The notes below the pieces were generated by a model that did no database searches, was not told the DNA's origin, and saw only the letters and a list, made by a program, of their open reading frames with translations. DNA of 64,000 nt, taken from positions 310,001 through 374,000 of the forward strand of contig NZ_QLMA01000003.1 in assembly GCF_003259435.1 (NCBI RefSeq), read 5' to 3'. Source of the stretch: Chitinophaga dinghuensis (GTDB taxonomy: Bacteria > Bacteroidota > Bacteroidia > Chitinophagales > Chitinophagaceae). Positions 1-9,083 of the stretch are shown piece after piece. The translations under genes were made by a program, and so were the position numbers. How positions within the stretch are numbered: the stretch's first letter is position 1; each line of letters starts with the position of its first letter.

Positions 1-14
1 ATTGGTGTAGGAGT

Positions 15-63
15 CAACAAATAAAAACCGTCTCTATTATGTAGAGACGGTTTTTATTTGTTG
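15..63. terminator. Bidirectional terminator hairpin
   Basis: A perfect 22-bp stem (15-36 with 42-63) closes a 5-nt loop. The stem holds the GC core CCGTCTC/GAGACGG flanked by A-runs and T-runs on both sides, so it can terminate in either direction. It sits just after the stop of the hexosaminidase gene and closes the minus-strand operon. Confidence 0.85.
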
Positions 64-71
64 TTGTATTA

Positions 72-2378
72 TTAGTTGATAATCATCTCATCTACAAATA
101 ACCAGGCGGGATTACCAGCGCCTTCGCCTCCTGCCGGAATAATGCCGAAACGTTGGGCTTCCATCTTCACAAACTTTGCACGAACGGGTGTAATATTACC
201 TCTAACCTGGTTGATACCGTTCTGATTAAAGGCGGACTGCTTATATACTTCTTTGTACTGCTTTCCATCTTCTGAAACGGAGAATACCACTGTTTTAGGC
301 GGATATATCCAGTTTGTTTTAAAATTCAGCGTATTCATGCCTACCTGGCGGATATCCTGAATGCTGTCCAGTTCTATCACTGCTACCATATCGCCGTTTT
401 TGTAACCGAACCACTGGTTATCATTAAAGGAGGAAATGCCTTCGATACCATTTACCAGTGCGAAGCTGCTACCTGGGTTGTAAGCCTGGTCGGGTGGAGC
501 ATTCAGGGTAACTTTTTTGCCGAGTCCTTTATGGAAAAGGAAATGCTGGCTATATTCATTACCGAATGGTTTACCATCCTGGAATACTTGTGCGCGAACA
601 GTGCTGGTTTGCTGGATTTGCACTGGCGCAGTATAGGCGGTTGACTGTGGGGTTGGAGCAGTGCTGTCTGTCGTAAAATATATTTTACCGCCATCCAGCT
701 TCGCATCTAACTTTACTTCTACGCCACCTTTGTGGTTATCATCCACATTTCCCATTACTTCAAAAACGTGTTTGGCATAATTTACCTTTTTCAGATCCAG
801 GCGTTTTACATGGAGTTTAAGTCTGTCCAGGAAATTATTATAATCTCTTTTTTCAGGTTGGCTCCAAAGCACTTCTGCAAGGGCAGTAGCGCGGGGATAT
901 ACCATGTATTCCATATGTCCGGTACTACCGATATATTCTGACCAGAGGTTAGCCTGAGCGCCTTTGATATATTTTGCTTCTTCGGCGGTCAGTTCTTTTG
1001 GTACCGGTTCGAACTCATACACTTTGCTAACGGGGGTAAAGCCGCCGATAGCCAGGGGTTCGGTTTTGCCTTTAGACTGATAATGATCAAAATAAACGTG
1101 GGAGCCAGGTGTCATGATTACATTATGATGCTGTTTGGCAGCAGCGATACCGCCTTCCATGCCTCTCCAGCTCATCACGGTAGCGTTAGGGGCCAGTCCG
1201 CCTTCCAGGATTTCATCCCATCCGATGATCTGACGGCCTTTGCTGTTCAGGTATTTTTCCATACGCTGAATCACGTAGCTCTGCAGGGCATGTTCATCTT
1301 TCAGGCCCAGGGCTTTGATACGCGCCTGACATTTAGGGCATTTCTGCCAGCGTACTTTAGGGCATTCATCGCCACCGATGTGAATATACTTGCTTGGAAA
1401 CAGCGGAAGTACTTCATCCATTACGCCTTCCAGGAAAGTGTATACGCTGTCGTTACCTGCGCAGAACACATCATCCAGTACGCCCCAGCGGGTGCCTACT
1501 TCGTATGGTCCGCCGGTACAGCCCAGGTTAGGGTAGGCTGCCAGCGCTGCCAGTGCGTGGCCTGGCATTTCGATTTCCGGAATAACGGTTACGAAATGTT
1601 CAGCGGCATATTTTACTACTTCTTTTACCTCTTCCTGGGTATAGAAGCCACCGTAAGGTTTACCATCGTATTTGCCGTCATTGTAGTGGCCTACCATACT
1701 TTCTTTACGTTTGGAGGCTACTTCCTGTAAGCGCGGATAGCGTTTGATTTCAATGCGCCATCCCTGATCATCGGTGAGATGCCAGTGGAAGGTATTGAAT
1801 TTATGCATCGCCATGAGGTCGATGTATTTTTTGATGAAGTCTACTGGGAAGAAGTGGCGGCATACATCCAGGTGGAGGCCACGATAGGCAAAGCGTGGTT
1901 GATCCTTGATATCTGCTCCCGGAATATACATTTCGCTGGCTTTCTCCACAGGCAGCAGTTGGATCAGCGTCTGTACGCCATAGAAAGTACCCGCGGAGGT
2001 GTTACCATTGATGGTAACTGTTTTATTGTTGACATCCAGCGTATAGCCTTCTGCGTTAGCTGAATCGGCGGCGCTATGGAGGATGATCGCATTGTTATCT
2101 CCCTGGGCGGCGATCTGTAATTCATAGCCGGCGAGTTCTTTCAGCCAGCTGTTGAACAGCGATGCGGTTTGTTTGTCGGCCTCATTACTGGCAACGATTA
2201 CAGTACGTTTATTCAGCAGGAAGGAGTCGGCTTTTTCCTGTACGCTTACCGGCATTGGTATGATACTTACCTTGCCTTTAGGAACGTTGGTCTTGCCGGC
2301 GTTACCGCAGCTGAACAGGCCCAGCATGGCTAGCGACAGTCCCCAGTGGGATAGTTTTTTTAAAGTCATATCGTGCAT
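72..2378 (-). CDS. GH20 beta-N-acetylhexosaminidase, lipoprotein
   Basis: This enzyme removes terminal beta-linked N-acetylhexosamine from chito-oligosaccharides or N-glycans. The 768-residue protein starts with a lipoprotein signal (lipobox LFSC, Cys24), so it is probably anchored in the outer membrane or periplasm. An alpha/beta GH20 N-domain (about 35-150) precedes the (beta/alpha)8 barrel, which carries HWHLTDDQGWR (about 198-208) and the catalytic pair in HIGGDEC (Asp337, Glu338). The C-terminus contains a chitobiase C-terminal-like domain (about 555-620) and a F5/8-type discoidin-like domain, probably for sugar binding. It is the last gene of a minus-strand operon, 6 bp after the EEP gene. 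Met4 is an equally possible start. Family assignment is secure; the exact substrate is inferred from the operon. Confidence 0.93.
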   Translation of the reverse strand: MHDMTLKKLSHWGLSLAMLGLFSCGNAGKTNVPKGKVSIIPMPVSVQEKADSFLLNKRTVIVASNEADKQTASLFNSWLKELAGYELQIAAQGDNNAIILHSAADSANAEGYTLDVNNKTVTINGNTSAGTFYGVQTLIQLLPVEKASEMYIPGADIKDQPRFAYRGLHLDVCRHFFPVDFIKKYIDLMAMHKFNTFHWHLTDDQGWRIEIKRYPRLQEVASKRKESMVGHYNDGKYDGKPYGGFYTQEEVKEVVKYAAEHFVTVIPEIEMPGHALAALAAYPNLGCTGGPYEVGTRWGVLDDVFCAGNDSVYTFLEGVMDEVLPLFPSKYIHIGGDECPKVRWQKCPKCQARIKALGLKDEHALQSYVIQRMEKYLNSKGRQIIGWDEILEGGLAPNATVMSWRGMEGGIAAAKQHHNVIMTPGSHVYFDHYQSKGKTEPLAIGGFTPVSKVYEFEPVPKELTAEEAKYIKGAQANLWSEYIGSTGHMEYMVYPRATALAEVLWSQPEKRDYNNFLDRLKLHVKRLDLKKVNYAKHVFEVMGNVDDNHKGGVEVKLDAKLDGGKIYFTTDSTAPTPQSTAYTAPVQIQQTSTVRAQVFQDGKPFGNEYSQHFLFHKGLGKKVTLNAPPDQAYNPGSSFALVNGIEGISSFNDNQWFGYKNGDMVAVIELDSIQDIRQVGMNTLNFKTNWIYPPKTVVFSVSEDGKQYKEVYKQSAFNQNGINQVRGNITPVRAKFVKMEAQRFGIIPAGGEGAGNPAWLFVDEMIIN

Positions 2379-2384
2379 TATAAT

Positions 2385-3149
2385 TTACTTGGTTTGTATG
2401 TCGGCCATTACCGGACGGTGGTCGGAAGCTATTCTCTCATCAATCACTTGCGCGTTTCCACCTTTCCAGGTTTTAGGAGCATGAATCATGATATAATCCA
2501 GTTTGATGGATGGTTTATCTGATGGGAAGCTAGGACCGGCATTAGCGGTGATATCCGTAAAGAATTTCGTGAATTCGCCGATTTCCGTGGTGTTTGGTTC
2601 CGCATTGAAATCGCCTGCAATGATTACCGGATATTTGCTTTTGCTGAAGAAGTTGATCAGTTGTTTGGCTTCTTGCAGGCGCCAGGTATCTTCATCTTCT
2701 ACGTCCAGGTGTGTGCTGGCAAACTGAATCATTTTTTTACCAGGTAATTCCACTGTGATAATGCCAGTTGCTCTGGGCTCTTTTCCGTCTCCTACTGCCA
2801 TCTGTAATGTTTGTGCAGATTTGATAGGATATTTAGAGAGAATGCCTGTACCGTAACCACCGCCATCATACCACATAGAACGGCCGAAATAGCAATACAT
2901 ACCGGTTAACCGGGCCAGTTCTTTTAACTGATCAATTTTTCCGGTGCGACTGGTAACGCTGTCTACTTCCTGGAGTGCTACCAGATCGGGATGTGCGTTG
3001 TTGATCACTTTTGCAATGGCTGCCAGATCGATTTCATTTTTCATGTTGGCGCCATGATGCGTATTATAAGTGAGAACGGTAATTTTATTTTGTGCAGATG
3101 CTTTGAAACCCAGTATTAGAGCTGCTGCCGCGATAAATAACTTTTTCAT
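2385..3149 (-). CDS. Endonuclease/exonuclease/phosphatase-family hydrolase, secreted
   Basis: This 254-residue protein has a signal peptide ending near ASAQ (residue 20) and the full set of EEP-fold motifs: LTYNTHHG near the start, the metal ligand in LQEVD, GDFNAEPN in the middle and the catalytic SDHRPV near the C-terminus. The family cleaves phosphodiester bonds in DNA, sphingomyelin, phosphoinositides or similar substrates. A substrate cannot be read from the sequence. It sits between a phosphodiesterase/phosphatase gene (6 bp upstream) and the GH20 gene (6 bp downstream), so a role in stripping phosphate from glycans or glycolipids is plausible, but this is inference. Confidence 0.88.
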   Translation of the reverse strand: MKKLFIAAAALILGFKASAQNKITVLTYNTHHGANMKNEIDLAAIAKVINNAHPDLVALQEVDSVTSRTGKIDQLKELARLTGMYCYFGRSMWYDGGGYGTGILSKYPIKSAQTLQMAVGDGKEPRATGIITVELPGKKMIQFASTHLDVEDEDTWRLQEAKQLINFFSKSKYPVIIAGDFNAEPNTTEIGEFTKFFTDITANAGPSFPSDKPSIKLDYIMIHAPKTWKGGNAQVIDERIASDHRPVMADIQTK

Positions 3150-3155
3150 GAGCGA

Positions 3156-4040
3156 TTATTTAAATGCTTCCATAACCGGACGACCAATCCATACCTGTGG
3201 CGTTTTCAGACCAAAAATCCATGCGATGGTTGCAGCAGTATCATAGGTCATGATACTGGATTTCAGCTGGTTGTTTTTACGAACGCCTGGTCCTCTCATG
3301 ATCCAAGGAATTTGCATTTCTTCCATGGTTTTTCCACCATGTCCTTTTTTAATACCGCCATGATCTGCGGTGAGGATGATGATGGAGTTATCCCACATGC
3401 CAGCATCTTTGATGGCTTGCAGAATCTGGCCCAGTAAAGCATCGTTTTTCTTTACCTGGTCATAATATTCAGGCGTATTATGGCCGATATTATGTCCTAC
3501 GCCGTCAGGCTGATCGAAATGGATGAAGAGGAAGTCTGGTTTTTTTGCTTTAATATAATCAATCGCCTCTGTGGTTGCAAGGGTATCATTGTCGTGCGTA
3601 CCCACTTCTTTATTAACGGCAGCTTTAGGGAAGAGATAGCCGATACCTGCCCAGCTATAGATTACGCCAATTTCTGCATTCGGTTTTTGTTCGCGGAGGA
3701 TGGAATAGATGGAAGGGAACATGCCGTATTTATCCAGGGTGCGGGAAGGTAATTCCGGCTTTTTGCTGTCCCATTCTGTATATCCGTGAAGTTCAGGACC
3801 TGCGCCCATTACCATAGATGCCCAGTTGACTGCACTGGAGGATGGAAGAACGCTTCTGGCTTCCAGTGTCCAGGAGCCGTCCTGCATCATTTGTTTCATG
3901 TTAGGATTATCGGCTTTAGGAAAAGAGTAGGCGCCGAAGCCGTCCATACCGATAAGAATTACGTGGCGTGCACCTTTGACCTGGGCGTTAGCATAGAGTC
4001 CGCCCAACAGCATGGCTGCTGCAAGGATAATTTTTTTCAT
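3156..4040 (-). CDS. Type I phosphodiesterase/alkaline phosphatase-superfamily protein
   Basis: A secreted 294-residue protein with a signal peptide ending near ANAQ. It has the alkaline phosphatase/nucleotide pyrophosphatase layout: the metal-binding Asp in LIGMDGFGAYS, a Ser nucleophile region in LPSSSAVNWASM, metal ligands in DQPDGVGHNIGH, and ADHGG followed by KGHGG near residue 230. The family hydrolyses phosphomonoesters or phosphodiesters; some members remove phosphoethanolamine or nucleotides from glycans. Its substrate is unknown. It lies in the glycan operon, about 70 bp after cutC and 6 bp before the EEP gene, suggesting joint action on a phosphorylated glycoconjugate (inference). 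Confidence 0.86.
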   Translation of the reverse strand: MKKIILAAAMLLGGLYANAQVKGARHVILIGMDGFGAYSFPKADNPNMKQMMQDGSWTLEARSVLPSSSAVNWASMVMGAGPELHGYTEWDSKKPELPSRTLDKYGMFPSIYSILREQKPNAEIGVIYSWAGIGYLFPKAAVNKEVGTHDNDTLATTEAIDYIKAKKPDFLFIHFDQPDGVGHNIGHNTPEYYDQVKKNDALLGQILQAIKDAGMWDNSIIILTADHGGIKKGHGGKTMEEMQIPWIMRGPGVRKNNQLKSSIMTYDTAATIAWIFGLKTPQVWIGRPVMEAFK

Positions 4041-4109
4041 GGTTGTTCACTTTTAACTTTAACTGAATACTAGCAATGCCTGTAGTTGGCAAGGAGCTAA
4101 AATACTCTA

Positions 4110-4868
4110 TTATTGTAATTCTTCCAATGCTTTTTCAGCCGTTTCACGTATTAATTGCACTTCTTTTTCCTGTGTTTCGGAGATGCCATATTCAGGTACG
4201 CCGGGGATACCGCCCATACTAACGTTGGGATTACGATAGACCATTTTACTATCATTATATGCTTTAGCGGAGGTATGGAATTCCACTACGCCGGTAGTTT
4301 TTACAAGTTGTGCAATGTTGTTGCTGCGTACGCCGGAACCAGCCATGATGGCTATTCTGTCGTTACTGCGAATGACGAGTTCCTTCAGTAATTCGGCGCC
4401 TTCCACTGCGGTATTTCTGCATCCGGAAGTAAGAATACGTTCGCAGCCGGTGGATATAATGTCTTCCAGGGCTTCAAACGGATTGTCGGTCATATCAAAC
4501 GCTCTGTGGAAAGTGACGCCCATGGGGGCTGCCAGGTCCACCAGTTCTTTTGTTCTTTTTTTATCTACTCTGCCGTCAGGTGTCAGGATACCGATTACCA
4601 CGCCATTGCAGCCGAGTTGTTTGCAGAGGGCGATATCTCGTTTCATGGTTTCAAACTCGATATCAGAGTAGAGGAAATCGCCGCCGCGAGGGCGAATGAT
4701 GGGATATATTGCTATTTTAACGGATTCGCGTGCCAGGGCGATGGCGCCGTAGCTGGGAGTGGTACCGCCTTCGAGGAGGTTATCGCAGAGTTCTATTCTG
4801 GTAGCGCCACCTTTTTCTGCTGCGATACAGGAGGAGACGGAGCCGGCGCATATTTCAAGGGTGAGCAT
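4110..4868 (-). CDS. cutC: CutC family protein
   Basis: The protein is a CutC-type TIM barrel of 252 residues, starting MLTLEICAGS. An ATG 27 bp upstream would add an unusual basic leader, so I prefer this start. Conserved CutC blocks are visible: RIELCDNLLEGGTTPS, IRPRGGDFLYS, FHRAFDM, ILTSGCRNTA and MAGSGV. CutC was first linked to copper tolerance in E. coli, but its biochemistry is unsettled. Here it lies inside an N-acetylglucosamine glycan operon between a glycosylasparaginase and a phosphodiesterase, with no copper genes nearby, which favours a metabolic role (inference). The gene is preceded by two long perfect hairpins in the intergenic space. Confidence 0.92.
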   Translation of the reverse strand: MLTLEICAGSVSSCIAAEKGGATRIELCDNLLEGGTTPSYGAIALARESVKIAIYPIIRPRGGDFLYSDIEFETMKRDIALCKQLGCNGVVIGILTPDGRVDKKRTKELVDLAAPMGVTFHRAFDMTDNPFEALEDIISTGCERILTSGCRNTAVEGAELLKELVIRSNDRIAIMAGSGVRSNNIAQLVKTTGVVEFHTSAKAYNDSKMVYRNPNVSMGGIPGVPEYGISETQEKEVQLIRETAEKALEELQ

Positions 4869-4887
4869 ATGTATGAATTTTATTTTG

Positions 4888-4928
4888 GAGCGCATCCTTC
4901 CATTGATGTGCGATGGAAGGATGCGCTC
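4888..4928 (-). promoter_or_regulatory. Perfect 16-bp hairpin in front of cutC
   Basis: The arm 4888-4903 pairs perfectly with 4913-4928 around a 9-nt loop. In the transcribed direction it lies about 20 nt before the cutC start. No T-run follows, so a simple intrinsic terminator is unlikely. RNA processing, mRNA stabilisation or attenuation are possible. Confidence 0.6.
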
Positions 4929-4929
4929 T

Positions 4930-4970
4930 CTCTTTTACTTAGACGGCCAACGGGCATCTAAGTAAAAGAG
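4930..4970 (-). promoter_or_regulatory. Perfect 14-bp hairpin after the glycosylasparaginase gene
   Basis: The arm 4930-4943 pairs perfectly with 4957-4970 and the loop holds a further GC-rich partial pairing. It starts 8 nt after the upstream stop codon and is directly followed by a second long hairpin. It probably protects the 3' end of the upstream message or sets different expression levels within the operon; this is inference. Confidence 0.55.
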
Positions 4971-4977
4971 CTGCTAT

Positions 4978-6036
4978 CTATTTAAAGTAGCTTTTACCGT
5001 TAATCAACACATTATTCTTTTCATTATTCAGCACAGCGTAGCTGAAGCCTTGTTGCAGGCAGTAAGCGCCTACTTCGCCTTTTTTATTCAGTGCGAGGAA
5101 GCCTACCTGGATTTCTTTTGCTTTAGAAGGACTGCGTTTCACGATACGTGTAACCGCTTCTTTGCAGGCAGCTTCAGGAGGATAGCCCTGACGCATCAGT
5201 TCCACGACGAGGTGGCTACCAACAATTTTAATCACTTCTTCGCCGACGCCGGTGCTGGTAGCTGCGCCGATTTCGTTATCAACGTAGAGGCCAGCTCCGA
5301 TGATAGGGGAGTCGCCCACACGGCCATGCAGTTTGAATGCCATACCGGAAGTGGTGCAGGCGCCAGAGAGGTCTCCATTGGCGTCCATGGCTATCATTCC
5401 GATGGTATCATGGTTATAGACATTTCCTGGCAGCATCAGCGGATTGAAAGCAGTGGCGCCGGCAGGATTGCTGTCGTATGATTTGTTCTCGATATTGATG
5501 ACTGGCTTGTATTCAGATTTTTTCAGCCATTCTTTCCAGGCTTTTTCTGATTCAGGGGTCAGCAGGTTTTCTTTCTGGAAACCGTTGGCCAGAGCGAATT
5601 GGAGTGCGCCGTCGCCAACGAGCATAACGTGTGGCGTTTTCTCCATAACGAGGCGGGCTACGGAAATAGCATGTGTTACATGTTCCAGTGCGGCTACAGA
5701 CCCGGCGTTGCCTAATTCGTCCATGATGCAGGCATCGAGGGTAACGCGGCCATCTCTGTCGGGGAAGCCGGAGTAGCCCACGGTATGGTTATTAGGATCT
5801 GCTTCAGGAACGCGAACGCCGGCTTCCACTGCATCGAGGGCGCGGCCGCCTTTCTTCAGGATATCCCATGCAGCGGAGTTGGCGGCACGACCGAAGTCCC
5901 ACGTAGATACCACGATAGGTTTACCTTTCACGAGATTTTTCTTCCCTTGTGCATCTGCTGCAGAAGCGATGCTGTCTAAAGAGAAAACAGCGGCGCCGAG
6001 GGCCGCTGTTTTCAAAAAACTTCTTCTATCTTTCAT
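4978..6036 (-). CDS. N4-(beta-N-acetylglucosaminyl)-L-asparaginase
   Basis: This 352-residue Ntn hydrolase cleaves the GlcNAc-Asn bond of N-glycosylated asparagine, giving aspartate and an aminosugar. The leader carries a twin-arginine-like motif (DRRSFLKTAALG), so export is likely through Tat. The autoprocessing site is visible as NHD-TIGMIAMD, with Thr211 becoming the N-terminal nucleophile of the beta chain after cleavage. Other family blocks are STWDFG, GYSGFPDRDG and GACTTSGMAFKLHGRVGDSPIIGAG (quoted in part: CTTSGMAFK, GRVGDSPIIGAG). It lies 13 bp after the ROK kinase gene, and fits a pathway that strips N-glycan stubs. Confidence 0.93.
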   Translation of the reverse strand: MKDRRSFLKTAALGAAVFSLDSIASAADAQGKKNLVKGKPIVVSTWDFGRAANSAAWDILKKGGRALDAVEAGVRVPEADPNNHTVGYSGFPDRDGRVTLDACIMDELGNAGSVAALEHVTHAISVARLVMEKTPHVMLVGDGALQFALANGFQKENLLTPESEKAWKEWLKKSEYKPVINIENKSYDSNPAGATAFNPLMLPGNVYNHDTIGMIAMDANGDLSGACTTSGMAFKLHGRVGDSPIIGAGLYVDNEIGAATSTGVGEEVIKIVGSHLVVELMRQGYPPEAACKEAVTRIVKRSPSKAKEIQVGFLALNKKGEVGAYCLQQGFSYAVLNNEKNNVLINGKSYFK

Positions 6037-6049
6037 TCATGAATAGTTT

Positions 6050-7015
6050 TTAGTCTTTCATTTCCCAAGCCAGGGCGCTGGCGCCCAGAATAGCGGCATC
6101 ACTTTCCTTCAGTTCGGAGAATAGCAATTTAACTTTATTCTGGAATATTGGGAGCACATTATTTTCCATGTGAACGCGCACTGGTTTCATGAGCAGATCG
6201 CCTGCTTTGGTCAGGCCTCCGAACAAAATGATTGCTTCGGGGCTGGAGAACATTACAAAATTGGCCAATGCTTCACCGAGGATTTTACCGGTGTATTCAT
6301 AGACTTCTTTTGCGAGCGGATCATTTTTCATGGCTGCTTCGTAGATCATTTTGGAAGTGATGTCTTCCAGTGCATACTGACGGAGCGTGCTTTCCGCGTC
6401 GGGGCGGGTGGTCAGGAATTCTTTAGCTGTATTGCATACGCCTGTAGCGGAAGCGTAGGATTCCAGAGATCCGCGCATGCCGGTTCCTGGGTGGAGGCGG
6501 CCGCCAGGTTGTACAATACAGTGACCGAGTTCACCAGCGAATCCATCGTGACCATAGATCAGTTGGCCGTTGGCAACGATACCACTACCCACGCCGGTAC
6601 CCAGTGTGATCATGATAAAGTCTTTCATTCCTCTGGCAGCGCCATAGGTCATTTCACCTATGGCAGCTGCGTTAGCATCGTTGGTAAGCACTGTGGGCAG
6701 GCCGAAGCGTTGTTCCAGCAGGTTAGCCAGTGGTACGATACCGCGCCAGGTGAGGTTTGGCGCATATTCGATATTGCCGGTATAGAAGTTACCGTTAGGC
6801 GCGCCTACACCGATACCTCTAATATTTTCTGTGCCGCCAGCCTGGTCGATGAGAATGCTCAGGTGACCGTGAAGTTCTGTTAAGAAATCCTCTACGTTGT
6901 CATGGCTTTTGGTTGACATCTTTCCATCACTCAAGATATTACCTCTGCGATCTACGATGCCGAAAACTGTGTTAGTCCCTCCAATATCAATGCCCACCGC
7001 TAATTGCTGACTCAT
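6050..7015 (-). CDS. ROK-family sugar kinase with altered zinc motif
   Basis: A 321-residue ROK kinase, probably phosphorylating glucose, N-acetylglucosamine or a related aminosugar in the cytoplasm. It has the ATP-binding [15 protein letters not shown] at the N-terminus, [12 protein letters not shown] and [12 protein letters not shown]. In most ROK proteins a CGCGxxGCLE block binds zinc after GE.GH. Here that block reads [11 protein letters not shown], so all the usual cysteines are replaced. I chose ATG at 7015 because an AGGA-type ribosome site lies upstream and the alternative at 7021 is TTG. The start lies 29 bp inside the end of the permease gene, indicating translational coupling. Confidence 0.9.
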   Translation of the reverse strand: MSQQLAVGIDIGGTNTVFGIVDRRGNILSDGKMSTKSHDNVEDFLTELHGHLSILIDQAGGTENIRGIGVGAPNGNFYTGNIEYAPNLTWRGIVPLANLLEQRFGLPTVLTNDANAAAIGEMTYGAARGMKDFIMITLGTGVGSGIVANGQLIYGHDGFAGELGHCIVQPGGRLHPGTGMRGSLESYASATGVCNTAKEFLTTRPDAESTLRQYALEDITSKMIYEAAMKNDPLAKEVYEYTGKILGEALANFVMFSSPEAIILFGGLTKAGDLLMKPVRVHMENNVLPIFQNKVKLLFSELKESDAAILGASALAWEMKD

Positions 7016-8900
7016 AATCAATTCCTTGAGATTTTAGTATGTTTTTAACTCTGAATGCAAAGAACGCGAGATATGCGAAGCATATGCCCGGAATAATGTA
7101 GGAATAATGGATACCGATAGCAGGAATATCTGCCAGACCGCCTTGAACAGGAGGAACGAGGGAACCGCCGAGGATCATCATGATCAGGAATGCAGAACCT
7201 TGTCCGGTATATTTTCCAAGACCGCCGATAGACAGTGCGAAGATGCTTGGCCACATTACGGAGCAGAAAAGACCGCCGCTGATGAAAGCGAAAGTAGCCA
7301 GCGGACCGCTGGTAGTCAGACCAATTGCTACTGCGAGGATGCCCAGTAAGCCAAAGATCATCAGTGTTTTGGCTGGTTTATCCTGACCGGCGAAGAAGCC
7401 AATGATCTGGATAGCAATGCAGATAGCATAAGGGTATAGTTCTTTTACTTCGTTGCCTTTGAGGATGTTAGCGCCGAGCACTACGCCATAGGCTACAAAT
7501 GGAACCACTACGCAGAGGATCTTACGGGTAGTTTTGGAAACGTTGAATACGCTGATGGCGCCAGTCCAGCGGCCGATCATCATAGAACCCCAGAAGAGGG
7601 ATACGTAAGGGTCCAGCTGAGACTCTGCGAGGCCTTGTGGCGTCAGGAATCCAGGATGTTTCAGCAATGCGCCGAGGTTGCTGGCGATGGTTACTTCCAC
7701 ACCTACATAGATGAAGATGGCCAGCATACCCAGTGTGAGCTGAGGGTATTTCATAGCGCCCCATCCTTCAGGATTTTTCTGGGAAGACAGTTTAGCTACG
7801 AAGAGAATGCCGATGATACCTATGATACCTGTGATGAACAGTGGGAGTTCCATTTTGAGCCAGAGGCCCAGGAGTATCAGAATGAACATCAGGGTGATAC
7901 CGAGGATGGCATTGGTTGCTTTAGGAGAAGATTCGAAAGCCTCGTTTGCTTCCGTGCTTTCTGGCATTTTTACAAATGCGAAGATGGCAGCAGCGATGAG
8001 GAACAGTACGATCAGCATGATATACAGCATATTGATTTTGCTGATATCGGTGCTTACTTCGCCGCCTTTAGCGCCGCCGAAGAGCAGCATACTAACGATG
8101 ATAGGTCCGATGGTGGTACCGAAAGAGTTGATACCGCCAGCGAGGTTGAGGCGGTGAGCGCCTTTTGCCGGATCACCGAGGAGGATGGCGAATGGATTGG
8201 CAGCAGTTTGTTGCAGGGAGAAGCCCAGTGCAACGATGAACAGTGCCATGAGAATCAGGCCGAAGTAGCCGAAGGTGGCTGTCTGCTGGAAATCTGCCTG
8301 CAGAACGCCTACTACTTTTTCCAGGTTTTCTTTTTTGAAAGTACCTGTATATTCTTTGCCATTGAGGGCGAAGCCGCCAGGAACCGCAGCCAGGAGATTG
8401 GCGTTGCTGGTGTATTTGGCGCCGTTTTCGTTATTGGCGATCAGCAGAGAATAGGTGTCATTTTCTTTTTCGCGGCGAATTTTCACTTCGCGATCAGAAG
8501 TTTGTAATTGCTGTTCTGGTTGGAAACTACTGATATCCTTCACGGTTTCCGTGATAGGAACGATTTTTTCCTTGTTTACACAAGGGATCATAATTGCTGA
8601 GCCGAGTACAGAAATCAATAAACCGTAAATAATACCCTTCTTATAACCTATCTTATTGAGGATGTCTACCTTTCTTGCCGCGGATGCCAGATATAATATC
8701 AGGGAACCGATAAAGTAGGCGCTGTAGAAGGAGAAGTCAATCAGCTGAGATTCAAGCTGGGTCAGGTTAAAGTGAGATTTGCAGAACGGGATAAATATGC
8801 TGTTGGATGCAGCCAGGAAGCCCCAAAAAAAGAACACTAAAATTAGCACAAAGAAAGAAGGGTGCGTACTTTGCGCCCCTTGCCGTGATTGCTGAGCCAT
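6987..8900 (-). CDS. FucP/NagP-type MFS sugar permease with large periplasmic insert
   Basis: An inner-membrane proton-sugar symporter of the FucP/GluP/NagP branch, 637 residues where about 410-440 is usual. Core motifs include [17 protein letters not shown] in TM1 and [10 protein letters not shown] after TM4. Two additions explain the length: a hydrophilic segment at about residues 107-208 between TM3 and TM4, predicted periplasmic, and an extra hydrophobic pair at about 332-370 in the central loop. It is the first gene of the minus-strand operon and overlaps the ROK kinase. N-acetylglucosamine or a chitobiose-type sugar is the likely substrate from context. The insert could help capture substrate; that is inference. 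Confidence 0.88.
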   Translation of the reverse strand: MAQQSRQGAQSTHPSFFVLILVFFFWGFLAASNSIFIPFCKSHFNLTQLESQLIDFSFYSAYFIGSLILYLASAARKVDILNKIGYKKGIIYGLLISVLGSAIMIPCVNKEKIVPITETVKDISSFQPEQQLQTSDREVKIRREKENDTYSLLIANNENGAKYTSNANLLAAVPGGFALNGKEYTGTFKKENLEKVVGVLQADFQQTATFGYFGLILMALFIVALGFSLQQTAANPFAILLGDPAKGAHRLNLAGGINSFGTTIGPIIVSMLLFGGAKGGEVSTDISKINMLYIMLIVLFLIAAAIFAFVKMPESTEANEAFESSPKATNAILGITLMFILILLGLWLKMELPLFITGIIGIIGILFVAKLSSQKNPEGWGAMKYPQLTLGMLAIFIYVGVEVTIASNLGALLKHPGFLTPQGLAESQLDPYVSLFWGSMMIGRWTGAISVFNVSKTTRKILCVVVPFVAYGVVLGANILKGNEVKELYPYAICIAIQIIGFFAGQDKPAKTLMIFGLLGILAVAIGLTTSGPLATFAFISGGLFCSVMWPSIFALSIGGLGKYTGQGSAFLIMMILGGSLVPPVQGGLADIPAIGIHYSYIIPGICFAYLAFFAFRVKNILKSQGIDYESAISGGH

Positions 8901-9001
8901 AAACGTGTTAAGTTACAGTGAATTTTTGCCCGATAAATGTATAAATATTTTTTTATCATTTTCTAAAAAACCGGATAAACGCCTGTGTTTTTTTTCGACG
9001 G

Positions 9002-9013
9002 TAAAACGTTTTA
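9002..9013. promoter_or_regulatory. LacI-type operator palindrome
   Basis: TAAAACGTTTTA is a perfect 12-bp palindrome centred on CG, the pattern bound by LacI/GalR-family repressors. It lies between the two divergent sugar permease genes and could control both. No LacI-family gene is in the window, so the regulator would be encoded elsewhere. Confidence 0.55.
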
Positions 9014-9083
9014 GCTAAGATATTTATGAAATAACGAATGAGTTTTATTATGTTCGCAAATACTAAAAATCATCTACTCCGCT

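Noticed and set aside
1083-1730. Plus-strand open frame of 215 codons inside the GH20 gene
   Set aside because: It is antisense to a strongly conserved enzyme and has no family features.
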